Positions 26,340-34,830 of a stretch of 64,000 bases of DNA are shown piece by piece (within the stretch, counting starts at the first letter, position 1; each line of letters starts with the position of its first letter). The notes under the pieces were generated by a model that searched no databases, was not told the DNA's origin, and was given only the letters and a program-made list of their open reading frames with translations. Source of the DNA: Porticoccus sp963925605 (GTDB taxonomy: Bacteria; Pseudomonadota; Gammaproteobacteria; Pseudomonadales; Porticoccaceae); contig CAWURY010000001.1 in the NCBI GenBank assembly GCA_963925605.1, positions 1 to 64,000 on the forward strand, given 5' to 3'. Position numbers and translations under genes: made by a program.

Positions 26340-28078
26340 CAAGTGCGCTCCTTTTTGCTCAACCACATATCACGCATCGAACCATTGGGGGCAATATGCA
26401 TTGGGTATACATGCTCTGAACGATCGACATTAATATCCATAAAGACCAGTTTATCTTTTAAACTAAAGCATTCCGACATTTTATCGTCCAGTTCATCGAA
26501 ATTTGAAACCCGCATTCCGACATGCCCATATGCTTCTGCCAATTTCACGAAATCTGGTAAGGAATCCTCATAAAGACTAGACGAATAGCGACCGCTGTAT
26601 TGCATATCCTGCCACTGCCTAACCATGCCCAGGGCCTGATTGTTCAAACTAATAATCTTTATTGGAAACCCATACTGCAAGCAAGTAGATAGCTCTTGTA
26701 TACACATTTGTATACTGCCTTCACCTGTCACGCAAGCCACAACTCCGGAAGGGTAAGCTAGCTGGACACCCATAGCTGCGGGTAGCCCGAAACCCATAGT
26801 TCCAAGACCCCCTGAATTAATCCAACGACGAGGCTTATTAAACAAATAATATTGGGCGGCAAACATTTGATGTTGACCAACATCAGAAGTGACCCAAGCA
26901 TCGCCGTCTGTTATTTTATAGAGGCTTCTAATCACATCCTGAGGTTTAATAACACTCCCAACGCTCGGCTCGTGTCGAGGCTGAGTGTATATTCCATGCC
27001 GCTCCCTCCACTCGTTTATTTGTATCCACCATTGAGACAGAGCCTCCTGATCTAAAACTTCCTTGCTGTCATTAATTTGATCAATCATCTGCTGTAGTAC
27101 GGTGGCACAATCACCAACAATAGGGACATCTATAGTTACGATTTTAGAAATAGACGTGGGATCAATATCAATATGTATAATTTTTGCAGATGGGCAAAAT
27201 TTACTAGGAGTATTAGTCACCCTGTCATCAAAACGTGCCCCCACTGCGAGAATAACATCGGCTTCATGCATGGCATTGTTTGCCTCTACAGTTCCATGCA
27301 TTCCAAGCATTCCAAGAAACTGAGGGTCAGTTCCCGGAAAAGCTCCAAGCCCCATTAATGTATTTGTTATAGGTATATTTAGCAGCCTTGTAAGTTCAGT
27401 TAGCTGGGCAGATGCATCGCCCAAGACAACGCCGCCGCCGCTATAAATAATTGGGCGTTTGGCTGCCAGTAAAGTCTTTATGGCGCGCTTAACTTGACCG
27501 CCATGTCCTTTAGTTGTCGGGTGATAAGAGCGTATTTTTATTTTTTCAGGATATTCGTAAGGTATCCGATGATTTGGTGCAGTAACATCCTTAGGAATAT
27601 CTACAATAACCGGTCCAGGTCGACCTGTCCTTGCAATATAGAAGGCCTTGGCGATAATACCGGCGATTTCGGATGCGTCCATCACTAAAAAACTATGCTT
27701 AACTATAGGTCTAGAAATGCCGACCATATCAGTTTCTTGGAAAGCATCACCGCCAATCTTATCGCGAGGAACTTGTCCAGATATCACAACCATAGGAATA
27801 GAATCCATATAGGCAGTTGCAATGCCCGTTATCGCATTTGTGGCTCCAGGGCCAGAGGTTACAAGAACTGCACCAACATCTCCGGTAGCGCGCGAGTAGC
27901 CATCAGCAGCATGCACAGCACCCTGCTCATGCCGAACAAGTATATGCCGGACATCTTCCTGCTGAAACAAGGCATCATAGATATGCAGCGCTGCGCCGCC
28001 AGGATAACCCCAGATGTGCTTTACCCCTGCATCCTTAAGTGCACGAACGACTATTTCACCGCCAGAAAAAAGTTCCAA
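26339..28078 (-). CDS. ilvB: Acetolactate synthase large (catalytic) subunit, TTG start
   Basis: ThDP-dependent enzyme of 579 residues that makes acetolactate or acetohydroxybutyrate. Landmarks: GYPGGAALHIYDALF, RHEQGAVHAADGYSRATG with the catalytic Glu, and the ThDP motif VTGEGSIQMCIQELSTC ending LNNQALGMVRQWQ. Two TTG codons begin the frame; the one at 28078 is preferred because family homology (ELFSGGEIVVRALKDAG) begins there and GAGGG lies eight bases upstream. It heads ilvB-ilvN-ilvC and has a long leader. Confidence 0.95.
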   Translation of the reverse strand: MELFSGGEIVVRALKDAGVKHIWGYPGGAALHIYDALFQQEDVRHILVRHEQGAVHAADGYSRATGDVGAVLVTSGPGATNAITGIATAYMDSIPMVVISGQVPRDKIGGDAFQETDMVGISRPIVKHSFLVMDASEIAGIIAKAFYIARTGRPGPVIVDIPKDVTAPNHRIPYEYPEKIKIRSYHPTTKGHGGQVKRAIKTLLAAKRPIIYSGGGVVLGDASAQLTELTRLLNIPITNTLMGLGAFPGTDPQFLGMLGMHGTVEANNAMHEADVILAVGARFDDRVTNTPSKFCPSAKIIHIDIDPTSISKIVTIDVPIVGDCATVLQQMIDQINDSKEVLDQEALSQWWIQINEWRERHGIYTQPRHEPSVGSVIKPQDVIRSLYKITDGDAWVTSDVGQHQMFAAQYYLFNKPRRWINSGGLGTMGFGLPAAMGVQLAYPSGVVACVTGEGSIQMCIQELSTCLQYGFPIKIISLNNQALGMVRQWQDMQYSGRYSSSLYEDSLPDFVKLAEAYGHVGMRVSNFDELDDKMSECFSLKDKLVFMDINVDRSEHVYPMHIAPNGSMRDMWLSKKERT

Positions 28079-28326
28079 TTTACAAGCCCTCAAATGTGAA
28101 TAAAATCACTCCGAAAAAGCCCACCAGGGAACATAAATAGCACAGTGTTCCAACATCACAGGTATGTTTGATATAACATAGCAGCTGAAAATATATCAGT
28201 GCTCCAGATTTATGGGTAAACAAATCTGTTCTGGATGCCGAGAAAACGCTGTTTACGCTTATCTGGCAAGCTGGCAAGGAGCCAGTTTGTGAGAATACTG
28301 ACTGAAAATTCCTCACAGAGCCGCGA
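28079..28326 (-). promoter_or_regulatory. Long structured leader of the ilv operon
   Basis: About 240 nt separate the predicted transcription start from the ilvB TTG. On the minus strand CTGGC can pair with either of two downstream GCCAG copies (CTGGCTCCTTGCCAG, then a second GCCAG 5 nt on), and CAGATTT pairs with AAATCTG further down. A short CCC-TGGT-GGG-CTTTTT lies near the end. No leader peptide rich in Ile, Leu or Val codons was found. An open frame across it (28080-28355) shows no protein-like character. Confidence 0.4.
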
Positions 28327-28355
28327 ACTTTAGAGTGTAAATGCCATTTAGTCAA
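28327..28355 (-). promoter_or_regulatory. Sigma-70-type promoter of ilvB
   Basis: Minus strand TTGACT, 17-nt spacer, TAAAGT. It is the best promoter match upstream of ilvB and points into the leader. Confidence 0.6.
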
Positions 28356-28411
28356 GAATATAGCTTATGTCTCTCGACCAAAATCAGAAGAATAGATGCT
28401 TTGCTATTTTT

Positions 28412-29176
28412 TTAAGTAAGCCATATTAGGCTTGCCATTCTGCCAGTACTGCCATCTCGCCGATAGGAGTAAAAATTTAGATGGTCACTATAAGTGCAGT
28501 AATCACCGCCATAAATTTGGGTAACTCCTGCTTCATTTAAAATTACCTTTGCAAGCCCATACAAATCAGCCATCCATTTTTTGGTTTTATTTGCATCTTT
28601 CTCTGCAGTTCTCAAAAAACACGCATTAAGCTTTTCTTTCATGCGCGGAGTGCTAGCACCAACAAGGAATGCCTCTCTAACCTCGGGGCCAACTTCAAAA
28701 TTTTTTTGACTTATTGCGGGGCCAAGGTAAGCCATTAGATCTCCAGGAGATACAACGAGTCGCCTTATTGTATTTTTCACTATACCTACAGACAAACCGC
28801 GCCAGCCCGCATGAATCGAAGAAACTATAGTGCCTTGTGTATTGCAAATTAAAATTGGCAAGCAATCTGCCGTTGTCACAGCGCAAACGGTACCAGTTAT
28901 GCTTGTAAAAGATGCATCTCCAACTACAGCTGGAGCATGGCAAGTAGCTTGTATTACGTGCGCCCCGTGCACCTGATCAAGCAACTGCGGAGCTGATGGT
29001 AAATTTAATTCTTTTGATAGATATCGCCAATTTTTCTTAACAGAATCGGCGCTATCTCCTACATTAAAACCAAGATTCAAGCTATCCCATGGGGGCAAAG
29101 AGGCGCCACCTTTTCTGGTAGTGATAGCAGAAAACACATTTACTGGAGCCGGCCAGTCCGGTTTTAATATATTCAT
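28412..29176 (-). CDS. pgeF: Peptidoglycan editing factor / purine nucleoside phosphorylase PgeF
   Basis: A 254-residue member of the YfiH/PgeF (laccase-domain, DUF152) family; the E. coli protein removes wrongly incorporated L-Ser from cell-wall precursors, and relatives cleave purine nucleosides. Visible: TRKGGASLPPWDSLNLGFNVGD, DQVHGAHV, TADCLPILI and SIHAGWRGLSVGIV with the His and Cys metal ligands, then YGGDYCTYSD. Order bamD-rluD-pgeF is conserved. The first 12 codons lie in a 62-bp tandem duplication, and the ATG overlaps the stop of the short ORF so created. Confidence 0.93.
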   Translation of the reverse strand: MNILKPDWPAPVNVFSAITTRKGGASLPPWDSLNLGFNVGDSADSVKKNWRYLSKELNLPSAPQLLDQVHGAHVIQATCHAPAVVGDASFTSITGTVCAVTTADCLPILICNTQGTIVSSIHAGWRGLSVGIVKNTIRRLVVSPGDLMAYLGPAISQKNFEVGPEVREAFLVGASTPRMKEKLNACFLRTAEKDANKTKKWMADLYGLAKVILNEAGVTQIYGGDYCTYSDHLNFYSYRRDGSTGRMASLIWLT

Positions 29177-29264
29177 ATCAGAGCCAAAAGTTTAAACCCA
29201 TATACTGGAGCCGGCCAGTCCGGTTTTAATATATTCATATCAGAGCCAAAAGTTTAAACCCATA
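29141..29264. repeat. Perfect 62-bp tandem duplication over the pgeF start
   Basis: The 62 bp at 29141-29202 are repeated without a mismatch at 29203-29264. Each copy carries an ATG, the first 12 codons and the region just upstream of the ATG. The identity of the copies suggests a recent event. Confidence 0.97.
29173..29238 (-). CDS. 21-codon ORF made by the duplication, coupled to pgeF
   Basis: The upstream copy of the duplicated pgeF start gives an ATG at 29238. It reads the same first 12 residues as PgeF (MNILKPDWPAPV), then nine others, and stops with TGA whose first two bases are the last two of the pgeF ATG (ATGA). Because 62 is not a multiple of three, it cannot extend PgeF. Both ATGs have identical upstream sequence, so ribosomes should start at either. 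Translation is likely but unproven, and a stable peptide is doubtful. Confidence 0.5.
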   Translation of the reverse strand: MNILKPDWPAPVYGFKLLALI

Positions 29265-29286
29265 GCCAATTTTCACAACAAAGAAT

Positions 29287-30246
29287 TCACTTATTATCAA
29301 TTTCCGTTTTCAAAGCCTCCAGTAAAACTATGAAGTCTTTTGGTGCGGGAGCATGCCATTCTACATATTCGTTAGAAGTGGGATGAATTAATCCCAGTCT
29401 TCCAGCATGCAAGGCCTGGCGCCTAAAGCCTCGCAATGCTGTTTGTAATTTTAAAGTTGCACCCTTAGGTAATTTAAGACGACCACCATAAACCGAGTCA
29501 CCAACCAAAGGGTACCCAATATCTGCCATGTGGACGCGTATTTGATGCGTTCTACCCGTTTCTAATTTAACCCTAATATGCGTGTACTGGGAAAATTTTT
29601 CAATCACCCTATAATGAGTCACTGCCTCTTTTCCACCATGATCAACAACGGCCATTTTAGTGCGAATTTGTGGATGTCGCCCCATAGGCTTCTTGACTGT
29701 TCCTCCGCCCGTCATAACACCTTGAGCAATAGCCTGGTATTCACGAGCAACTGTCCGTGATTGCAGTTGTTTAATTAGCGAATGATGGGATTCTAATGTT
29801 TTAGCGACAACCATAAGTCCAGTGGTGTCTTTATCTAAACGATGCACAATGCCAGCACGAGGAATTTTTTCATTAGCCGAAACATGGCATATAAGGCCAT
29901 TAAGTAGGGTTCCTGTATAATTACCCACAGCCGGATGAACAACTAGTCCGGCTGGCTTGTTCAGAACAATTATGTCCTTATCTTCAAACACAATATCTAG
30001 ACTAATAGCTTCTGGCTTCCATTCCCCTTCTGGCTCTAGCATTGCGTTGACTGAAAGCAGTTCACCGCCGATAAGCTTATCCTTAGATCGATATATATTT
30101 CCATCTACCAGTAAATCTCCTTTTTTTATCCATACCTGCAATCGTGATCTTGAAAAATCTTTAAACAGTTCAGATGCAACTTGATCTAAACGCATTCCAC
30201 GGAATGATAGCGGTACACTTTCTTCTAATTTTATAGTGTCTGACAT
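29287..30246 (-). CDS. rluD: 23S rRNA pseudouridine synthase RluD
   Basis: Makes pseudouridines 1911/1915/1917 in helix 69 of 23S rRNA; 319 residues. An S4-like domain comes first (RLDQVASELFKDFSRSRLQVWIKKGDLLVDG), then the catalytic domain with GIVHRLDKDTTGLMVVAKT, where the Asp of HRLDKDT is catalytic, and LETGRTHQIRVHMADIGYPLVGD. It is divergent from bamD and upstream of pgeF, as in E. coli. Confidence 0.95.
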   Translation of the reverse strand: MSDTIKLEESVPLSFRGMRLDQVASELFKDFSRSRLQVWIKKGDLLVDGNIYRSKDKLIGGELLSVNAMLEPEGEWKPEAISLDIVFEDKDIIVLNKPAGLVVHPAVGNYTGTLLNGLICHVSANEKIPRAGIVHRLDKDTTGLMVVAKTLESHHSLIKQLQSRTVAREYQAIAQGVMTGGGTVKKPMGRHPQIRTKMAVVDHGGKEAVTHYRVIEKFSQYTHIRVKLETGRTHQIRVHMADIGYPLVGDSVYGGRLKLPKGATLKLQTALRGFRRQALHAGRLGLIHPTSNEYVEWHAPAPKDFIVLLEALKTEIDNK

Positions 30247-30363
30247 ATAGTCTCAGTTATTGATATTTTGTATACTGTCTAGGCTGTGGTTAAATACCAC
30301 ATCTTACAGATGTAGCGCCGTCTAAAGAACACTTTAAGTTTAACTTAATAAAGTTAATACAGG

Positions 30364-31347
30364 ATGCGGTCACTCATGCGATTTTTGTTTTCAATGTTAC
30401 TACTTACATGCTGTTTAGCCACCGGGTGCACCTGGTTTAATAGCCTGAATGGTATCTCAGAGACTTCCGAGAAGATTGATACTACCGGTTACACAGAAAA
30501 AGATTTCTTTAATGCTATTCAAGGAGACCTCAAAGGTGGTTTTTGGCAGACAGCCATTGATAAACTGCGTTCACTTGAAGCTCAATACCCATTTGGTGAT
30601 TACGCCGAACAAGCACAACTTGAACTAATATATGCTCACTTTAGAGTAGGCGAGCATGTAGCCGTTGTCAGTGTTGCGGAACGATTTATTCGGTTGCACC
30701 CACAGCACCCAAATGTCGACTATGCCTATTATCTAAAAGGATTGTCGTCTTTTGTGGAAAGTGACGGCATGTTCGGGAAGCTGCTTCCGATGGACGAAAC
30801 AAAACGTGATCCAGGGTCAGCACGTAATTCTTTCTCTTCTTTTAGTGAATTGCTAAACCGATTTCCAGAAAGCCAGTATGCTCCAGATGCCCAAAAACGG
30901 ATGATCTACATGCGAAATATTCTTGCACGCCACGAAGTTCATGCGGCGAACTACTTTTTAACACGCGGTGCATACCTTGCTGCTGCTAATAGAGGTCGCT
31001 ATATTGTCGAAAATTTCCAAAAAACTCCTGCTGTTCCAGATGGTCTTGCCATTATGGCTCAAGCCTATCATCTCATGGAAGTCCATGATCTTTCCAATAA
31101 CGCAGCGGAATTGCTTGCGAAAAACTACCCAAATCATCCAGTCTTGGATACTAATGGAAAGTTTCAATATCAAAGCACCTCATTGTCGCTAAAAAGAAGC
31201 TGGACCAACACACTGACTGCTGGATTATTTGATAAACCAGAGTCGCTTGGGTTTGATTCTCGTCATATCTTTAATGAACGATACAAAGATACAAATCAGA
31301 ATAAAACATCCTGGATAAGCAAGGTTAGCTTTGGTGCGCTTGACTGA
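30364..31347 (+). CDS. bamD: Outer membrane assembly lipoprotein BamD
   Basis: Essential component of the BAM complex that inserts beta-barrel proteins. A lipoprotein signal (MRFLFSMLLLTCCLATGC) ends with the lipobox Cys at about residue 22. Tetratricopeptide-like repeats follow (FFNAIQGDLKGGFWQTAIDKL, EAQYPFGDYAEQAQLELIYAHF, FIRLHPQHPNVDYAYYLKGL). The 327-residue length exceeds the E. coli 245 because of a C-terminal extension after about residue 250. It is divergent from rluD. Confidence 0.94.
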   Translation: MRSLMRFLFSMLLLTCCLATGCTWFNSLNGISETSEKIDTTGYTEKDFFNAIQGDLKGGFWQTAIDKLRSLEAQYPFGDYAEQAQLELIYAHFRVGEHVAVVSVAERFIRLHPQHPNVDYAYYLKGLSSFVESDGMFGKLLPMDETKRDPGSARNSFSSFSELLNRFPESQYAPDAQKRMIYMRNILARHEVHAANYFLTRGAYLAAANRGRYIVENFQKTPAVPDGLAIMAQAYHLMEVHDLSNNAAELLAKNYPNHPVLDTNGKFQYQSTSLSLKRSWTNTLTAGLFDKPESLGFDSRHIFNERYKDTNQNKTSWISKVSFGALD

Positions 31348-31963
31348 ATATCATTTAAATCTTTTCAAAAACCATCCCTACAAGACAGAAATCTTTTTTT
31401 TGTCTAAAAAAGATCCAGATCTTAAGTTCTTATTTACAAAGCATTCAGACTTTAGGTCATGCAAACGAAAGAAAGGTTTTGAGGGGCTGGCGCAGCTGAT
31501 TACCGAGCAACAGCTGTCTGTAGCTTCCGCCAAAGCCATATTCAGCCGACTCAAAAAGACAGTCCCTATATTTAAGCCAGAAGAATTTTTACAAAAAAAT
31601 GACCTGCAACTACAAGCAACGGGCTTGAGTAGACCTAAAATAAAATATTGTAGAATTCTGGCTGAGAGTATTATCTCACAAGATCTTTCTTTTCGTGTGG
31701 CTCATAAAATGAATGATGAAGAGCTAAAAAAAGAACTCTGCAAAATTAAAGGAATCGGCGCATGGACTGCAGAGTGTTATATGCTAGCCTCCCTCCAAAG
31801 GAGGAATATCTGGCCTGCTAAAGATGTAGGTTTGCAGGCTGCTATACAAAAAGTTAAGTGTCTAAAGAGCAGACCCAATGAAGAAGAAATGCTCATACTA
31901 GCAGCTGAGTGGGAGCCTTATAGGTCGATTGTAGCGAATCTACTGTGGGCATTTTACGACTAA
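31331..31963 (+). CDS. DNA-3-methyladenine glycosylase II family protein (HhH-GPD)
   Basis: Base-excision glycosylase of about 210 residues. The helix-hairpin-helix appears as LCKIKGIGAWTAECYMLAS, followed by the GPD catalytic Asp in WPAKDVGLQAAI; ITEQQLSVASAKAIFSRL is the family's early helix. It lacks the N-terminal AlkA domain and is closer to the short AlkA/MAG type. The TTG at 31331 lies inside the bamD end with AAGG six bases upstream; a TTG at 31340 is also possible. Coupling to bamD is likely only through overlap. Confidence 0.85.
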   Translation: MVRLTEYHLNLFKNHPYKTEIFFLSKKDPDLKFLFTKHSDFRSCKRKKGFEGLAQLITEQQLSVASAKAIFSRLKKTVPIFKPEEFLQKNDLQLQATGLSRPKIKYCRILAESIISQDLSFRVAHKMNDEELKKELCKIKGIGAWTAECYMLASLQRRNIWPAKDVGLQAAIQKVKCLKSRPNEEEMLILAAEWEPYRSIVANLLWAFYD

Positions 31964-32026
31964 ATTTATTTAAGCACTTTAATAAAGCCTATAGGTCAAA
32001 AAAACAGAAAGAAAAGGCACTCAAAA

Positions 32027-32878
32027 ATGAATGATGAATTCACCTATAATAAAATTCGTGAGCAAATGAAAGTTACGCCAGACATTGATCCTGAATTCGA
32101 AGCAACACGACGATTAAATTTTATAAAATCAACTCTCATGAAATCAGGGCTGACACATCTAGTTCTCGGCGTAAGCGGTGGTATTGATTCGGCGACCTGC
32201 GGAAGGCTGGCTCAACTAGCAATAGATCAACTTAATCAAGAACATTTAAATTCTACATATGTTTTTATTGCCGTCAGGCTTCCATATGGAGTCCAGGCGG
32301 ATGAGGCTGACGCACAGGCGGCCTTACAATTTATTCAGCCATCGAAAACTGCTTTTATAGATATAAAATCAGGTGTGGATGATATCCATGAGAAAGTTGT
32401 TAACGCTACAAATAGCAATACAAACTTAACTAATGCAAAAAAAGATTTTACCAAAGGTAACACTAAGGCTCGTGTTCGCATGACAGTACAATATGAAATC
32501 GCCGGTTTATGCGAAGGATTAGTGCTTGGGACAGATCATTCTGCCGAAAATATTACTGGATTTTATACAAAATGGGGGGACGGGGCTTGTGATTTGGCCC
32601 CCTTATTTGGTTTAAGCAAAAGACAAGTACGCAGGGTTGCTGAGTTTCTCGGCGCGCCAGCCAAGCTGATCAATAAAACACCAACAGCAGACCTTGAATG
32701 TCTTTCTCCACAAAAAGCAGACGAGGATGTCTTGGGAACTACTTATGACAAAATTGATGATTTTTTAGAAGGCAAGCCTGTCAGTGCAGAAACAATGAAT
32801 ACTATTGTTTATCTCTTCAATAAAACCATACATAAGCGTAACTCTATCGCCACAATTTATGATCATAATAGCCCATAA
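32027..32878 (+). CDS. nadE: NH3-dependent NAD+ synthetase
   Basis: Amidates nicotinic acid adenine dinucleotide to NAD+, 283 residues. The ATP pyrophosphatase P-loop is LVLGVSGGIDSATCGRLAQLA (around residue 48). GNTKARVRMTVQYEIAG, VLGTDHSAENITGFYTKWGDGACDLAPLFGLSKRQVR and PTADLECLSPQKADEDVLG are the E. coli NadE-type blocks. No glutaminase domain is present, so ammonia is the nitrogen donor. It converges with ispH with a 6-nt gap. Confidence 0.95.
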   Translation: MNDEFTYNKIREQMKVTPDIDPEFEATRRLNFIKSTLMKSGLTHLVLGVSGGIDSATCGRLAQLAIDQLNQEHLNSTYVFIAVRLPYGVQADEADAQAALQFIQPSKTAFIDIKSGVDDIHEKVVNATNSNTNLTNAKKDFTKGNTKARVRMTVQYEIAGLCEGLVLGTDHSAENITGFYTKWGDGACDLAPLFGLSKRQVRRVAEFLGAPAKLINKTPTADLECLSPQKADEDVLGTTYDKIDDFLEGKPVSAETMNTIVYLFNKTIHKRNSIATIYDHNSP

Positions 32879-32884
32879 AAGCTA

Positions 32885-33823
32885 CTAACGAAGTTCCCTG
32901 GGAAGTGAAAATGTTACATTTTCTTCAACCCCCGCAACCTCGACTGGAATTTTACACCCCATGAGCGCCAAAAAACCAACAACAGCTTCAACAAGAGTTT
33001 CTGGAGCAGAAGCACCAGCCGTAACGCCAATCTTAGTTTTTCCCAGCAGCCACTCCTTATTGATACTCTCAGCACTATCAATCAAGTAGGCTTCTACACC
33101 GCAATGTTCAGCCAGCTCTCTCAAGCGGTTAGAGTTAGAGCTATTGTTTGAGCCAACAACGAGAACCAAATCACACTCAAGAGCCAATTGCCTGACAGCA
33201 TCCTGCCTATTTTGAGTGGCATAGCATATATCATCTGTTTTTGGTCCTTCTATGAAAGGAAAACGCTTCCGTAATGCATTTATAATTTGAGCAGTATCGT
33301 CAACCGATAGGGTTGTTTGAGTCACAAAAGAAATTTTGTCTGGATTCTCTACTTGCAATTTTTCTACATCAGACTCGTTCTCTACTAAATAAATATGTCC
33401 TCCATTAGCGACTTCAGGGTATTGACCCATCGTACCTGCAACCTCAGGATGCTTTGAGTGCCCAATCATTATACAATCGCGACCCTCAATGCCAGATCGA
33501 GCAACCTCCACATGCACTTTTGTTACCAAAGGACAGGTTGCATCAAAAATTTTCAAATTTTTTTCATTAGCTTTTTTTCTTACAGATTGAGATACTCCGT
33601 GCGCACTAAAAACTACTGTCACATTATTCGGGATATCTTCTACTTCATCTACAAAAATGGCTCCACGCTCACGCAACATATCCACCACTGATTTGTTATG
33701 CACCACTTCGTGACGAACATAAATGGGGGGGCCATAAATATCTAGCGCTCGATAAACTATTTCAATAGCCCGATCCACTCCAGCACAAAATCCTCTTGGG
33801 TTGGCTAACTTCAGATCAATCAA
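32885..33823 (-). CDS. ispH: 4-hydroxy-3-methylbut-2-enyl diphosphate reductase
   Basis: Last enzyme of the MEP isoprenoid pathway, an iron-sulphur protein of 312 residues. ANPRGFCAGVDRAIEIVYRAL, FDATCPLVTKVH and FVTQTTLSVDDT, with the later DDICYATQNRQDAV, provide the three cluster cysteines. The ATG overlaps the fkpB stop (ATGA). Order lspA-fkpB-ispH is conserved in gammaproteobacteria. Confidence 0.96.
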   Translation of the reverse strand: MIDLKLANPRGFCAGVDRAIEIVYRALDIYGPPIYVRHEVVHNKSVVDMLRERGAIFVDEVEDIPNNVTVVFSAHGVSQSVRKKANEKNLKIFDATCPLVTKVHVEVARSGIEGRDCIMIGHSKHPEVAGTMGQYPEVANGGHIYLVENESDVEKLQVENPDKISFVTQTTLSVDDTAQIINALRKRFPFIEGPKTDDICYATQNRQDAVRQLALECDLVLVVGSNNSSNSNRLRELAEHCGVEAYLIDSAESINKEWLLGKTKIGVTAGASAPETLVEAVVGFLALMGCKIPVEVAGVEENVTFSLPRELR

Positions 33824-34287
33824 TGTTTCACCACTGACTCAACAGAAAGAATTTTCACCTTAAAACTAATAGCATGCCCAGCTAAAGGATGATTGAAGTC
33901 TACTACAACTTTTTTTTCATCGAAATCTATCACTACGCCAGGTAATTCAGCTTTGTTTGCATCAGCAAAGGATATCAATAACCCCACCTCAATATCTAGA
34001 CTATCAGCAAAATCTTTTCGAGAAAACTCCTGAATATTACTAGGGTTGTGCTGTCCAAAACCATTTTCTGGTTCTATAACAACTATCTGCTCTGCTCCGC
34101 TCACGAGGTCAATCAAAGCAAGTTCAAATCCTGGTAGTAATTTTCCGTCTCCAAAAATAAAGGCGGCGGGATCCTGATCAAAATTAGAATCCACCAAAGA
34201 TCCATCTTCCAAAGAAAGTGAAAAATGTAACGTTATTTTTGTGTCTGGCCCAACAGGAAGCATCTCCATATCAGATAATGTGGTCAT
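33820..34287 (-). CDS. fkpB: FKBP-type peptidyl-prolyl isomerase, SlpA type
   Basis: A 155-residue prolyl isomerase/chaperone of the SlpA class, with an FKBP domain interrupted by an IF (insert-in-flap) domain. ITLHFSLSLEDGSLVDSNFD opens it; LLPGFELALIDLVSGAEQ, the PENGFGQHNPSNIQEFSRKDF insert and VVVDFNHPLAGHAISFKVKI follow. The ATG at 34287 has AGGTGAT upstream and lies 13 nt after the lspA stop; the longer frame overlaps lspA. Confidence 0.92.
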   Translation of the reverse strand: MTTLSDMEMLPVGPDTKITLHFSLSLEDGSLVDSNFDQDPAAFIFGDGKLLPGFELALIDLVSGAEQIVVIEPENGFGQHNPSNIQEFSRKDFADSLDIEVGLLISFADANKAELPGVVIDFDEKKVVVDFNHPLAGHAISFKVKILSVESVVKH

Positions 34288-34300
34288 AAGATCACCTAAT

Positions 34301-34777
34301 TTATATTTTTTTTGGTGCAAGGAGACTCTCAAAAATTAAAAATATCGCTCCCAAAGTAATGCTTGCATCAGCAATATTAAATGCTGGCCAATGGTACAAA
34401 CCATAATAAAAATCAATAAAATCAACAATATAACCTAAAAATATTCGATCATATAGGTTACCAAGAGCGCCACCTAAAATTAAAGCTAAAGACGTCGATA
34501 AAAAAAACTGTGACGCCTTCAAACGATACAGCCAAACCATTAAAACAATGCTGATCACCAATGAAATTATTAAGAGCAACCAGCGCTGCCAGCCCCCGGC
34601 ATCACTCAAAAAACTAAATGCTGCCCCCGTATTGTGCACTAAGGTAAAGCTAAGCCCAGGAAAAATATTACTATATTCTCCATATAGAAAATTTTGAGTT
34701 ATTGCATGTTTAGTAAATTGATCGGCAATCAACACAAAAATAGCTAAAACATACCATCGCGCTATTTGCCAGCTCAT
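34301..34777 (-). CDS. lspA: Lipoprotein signal peptidase
   Basis: Inner-membrane aspartic protease of 158 residues that removes signal peptides from prolipoproteins such as BamD. Four spans are visible; catalytic aspartates lie in LGGALGNLYDRIFLGYIVDFI and FNIADASITLG. FVLIADQFTKHAI is the first conserved block. The ATG at 34777 (SWQIARWYVLAIF) is chosen over longer frames because homology and the first helix begin there. Confidence 0.93.
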   Translation of the reverse strand: MSWQIARWYVLAIFVLIADQFTKHAITQNFLYGEYSNIFPGLSFTLVHNTGAAFSFLSDAGGWQRWLLLIISLVISIVLMVWLYRLKASQFFLSTSLALILGGALGNLYDRIFLGYIVDFIDFYYGLYHWPAFNIADASITLGAIFLIFESLLAPKKI

Positions 34778-34830
34778 AATATTAATCCTAAAAAATTGAC
34801 CATAAAAAATTACGGGGAGCATGGACAATC

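Noticed and set aside
28080..28355. 91-codon minus-strand frame upstream of ilvB
   Set aside because: It starts with an unusual codon near the promoter, overlaps the ilvB start, has no ribosome site, and looks like random translation of the leader.
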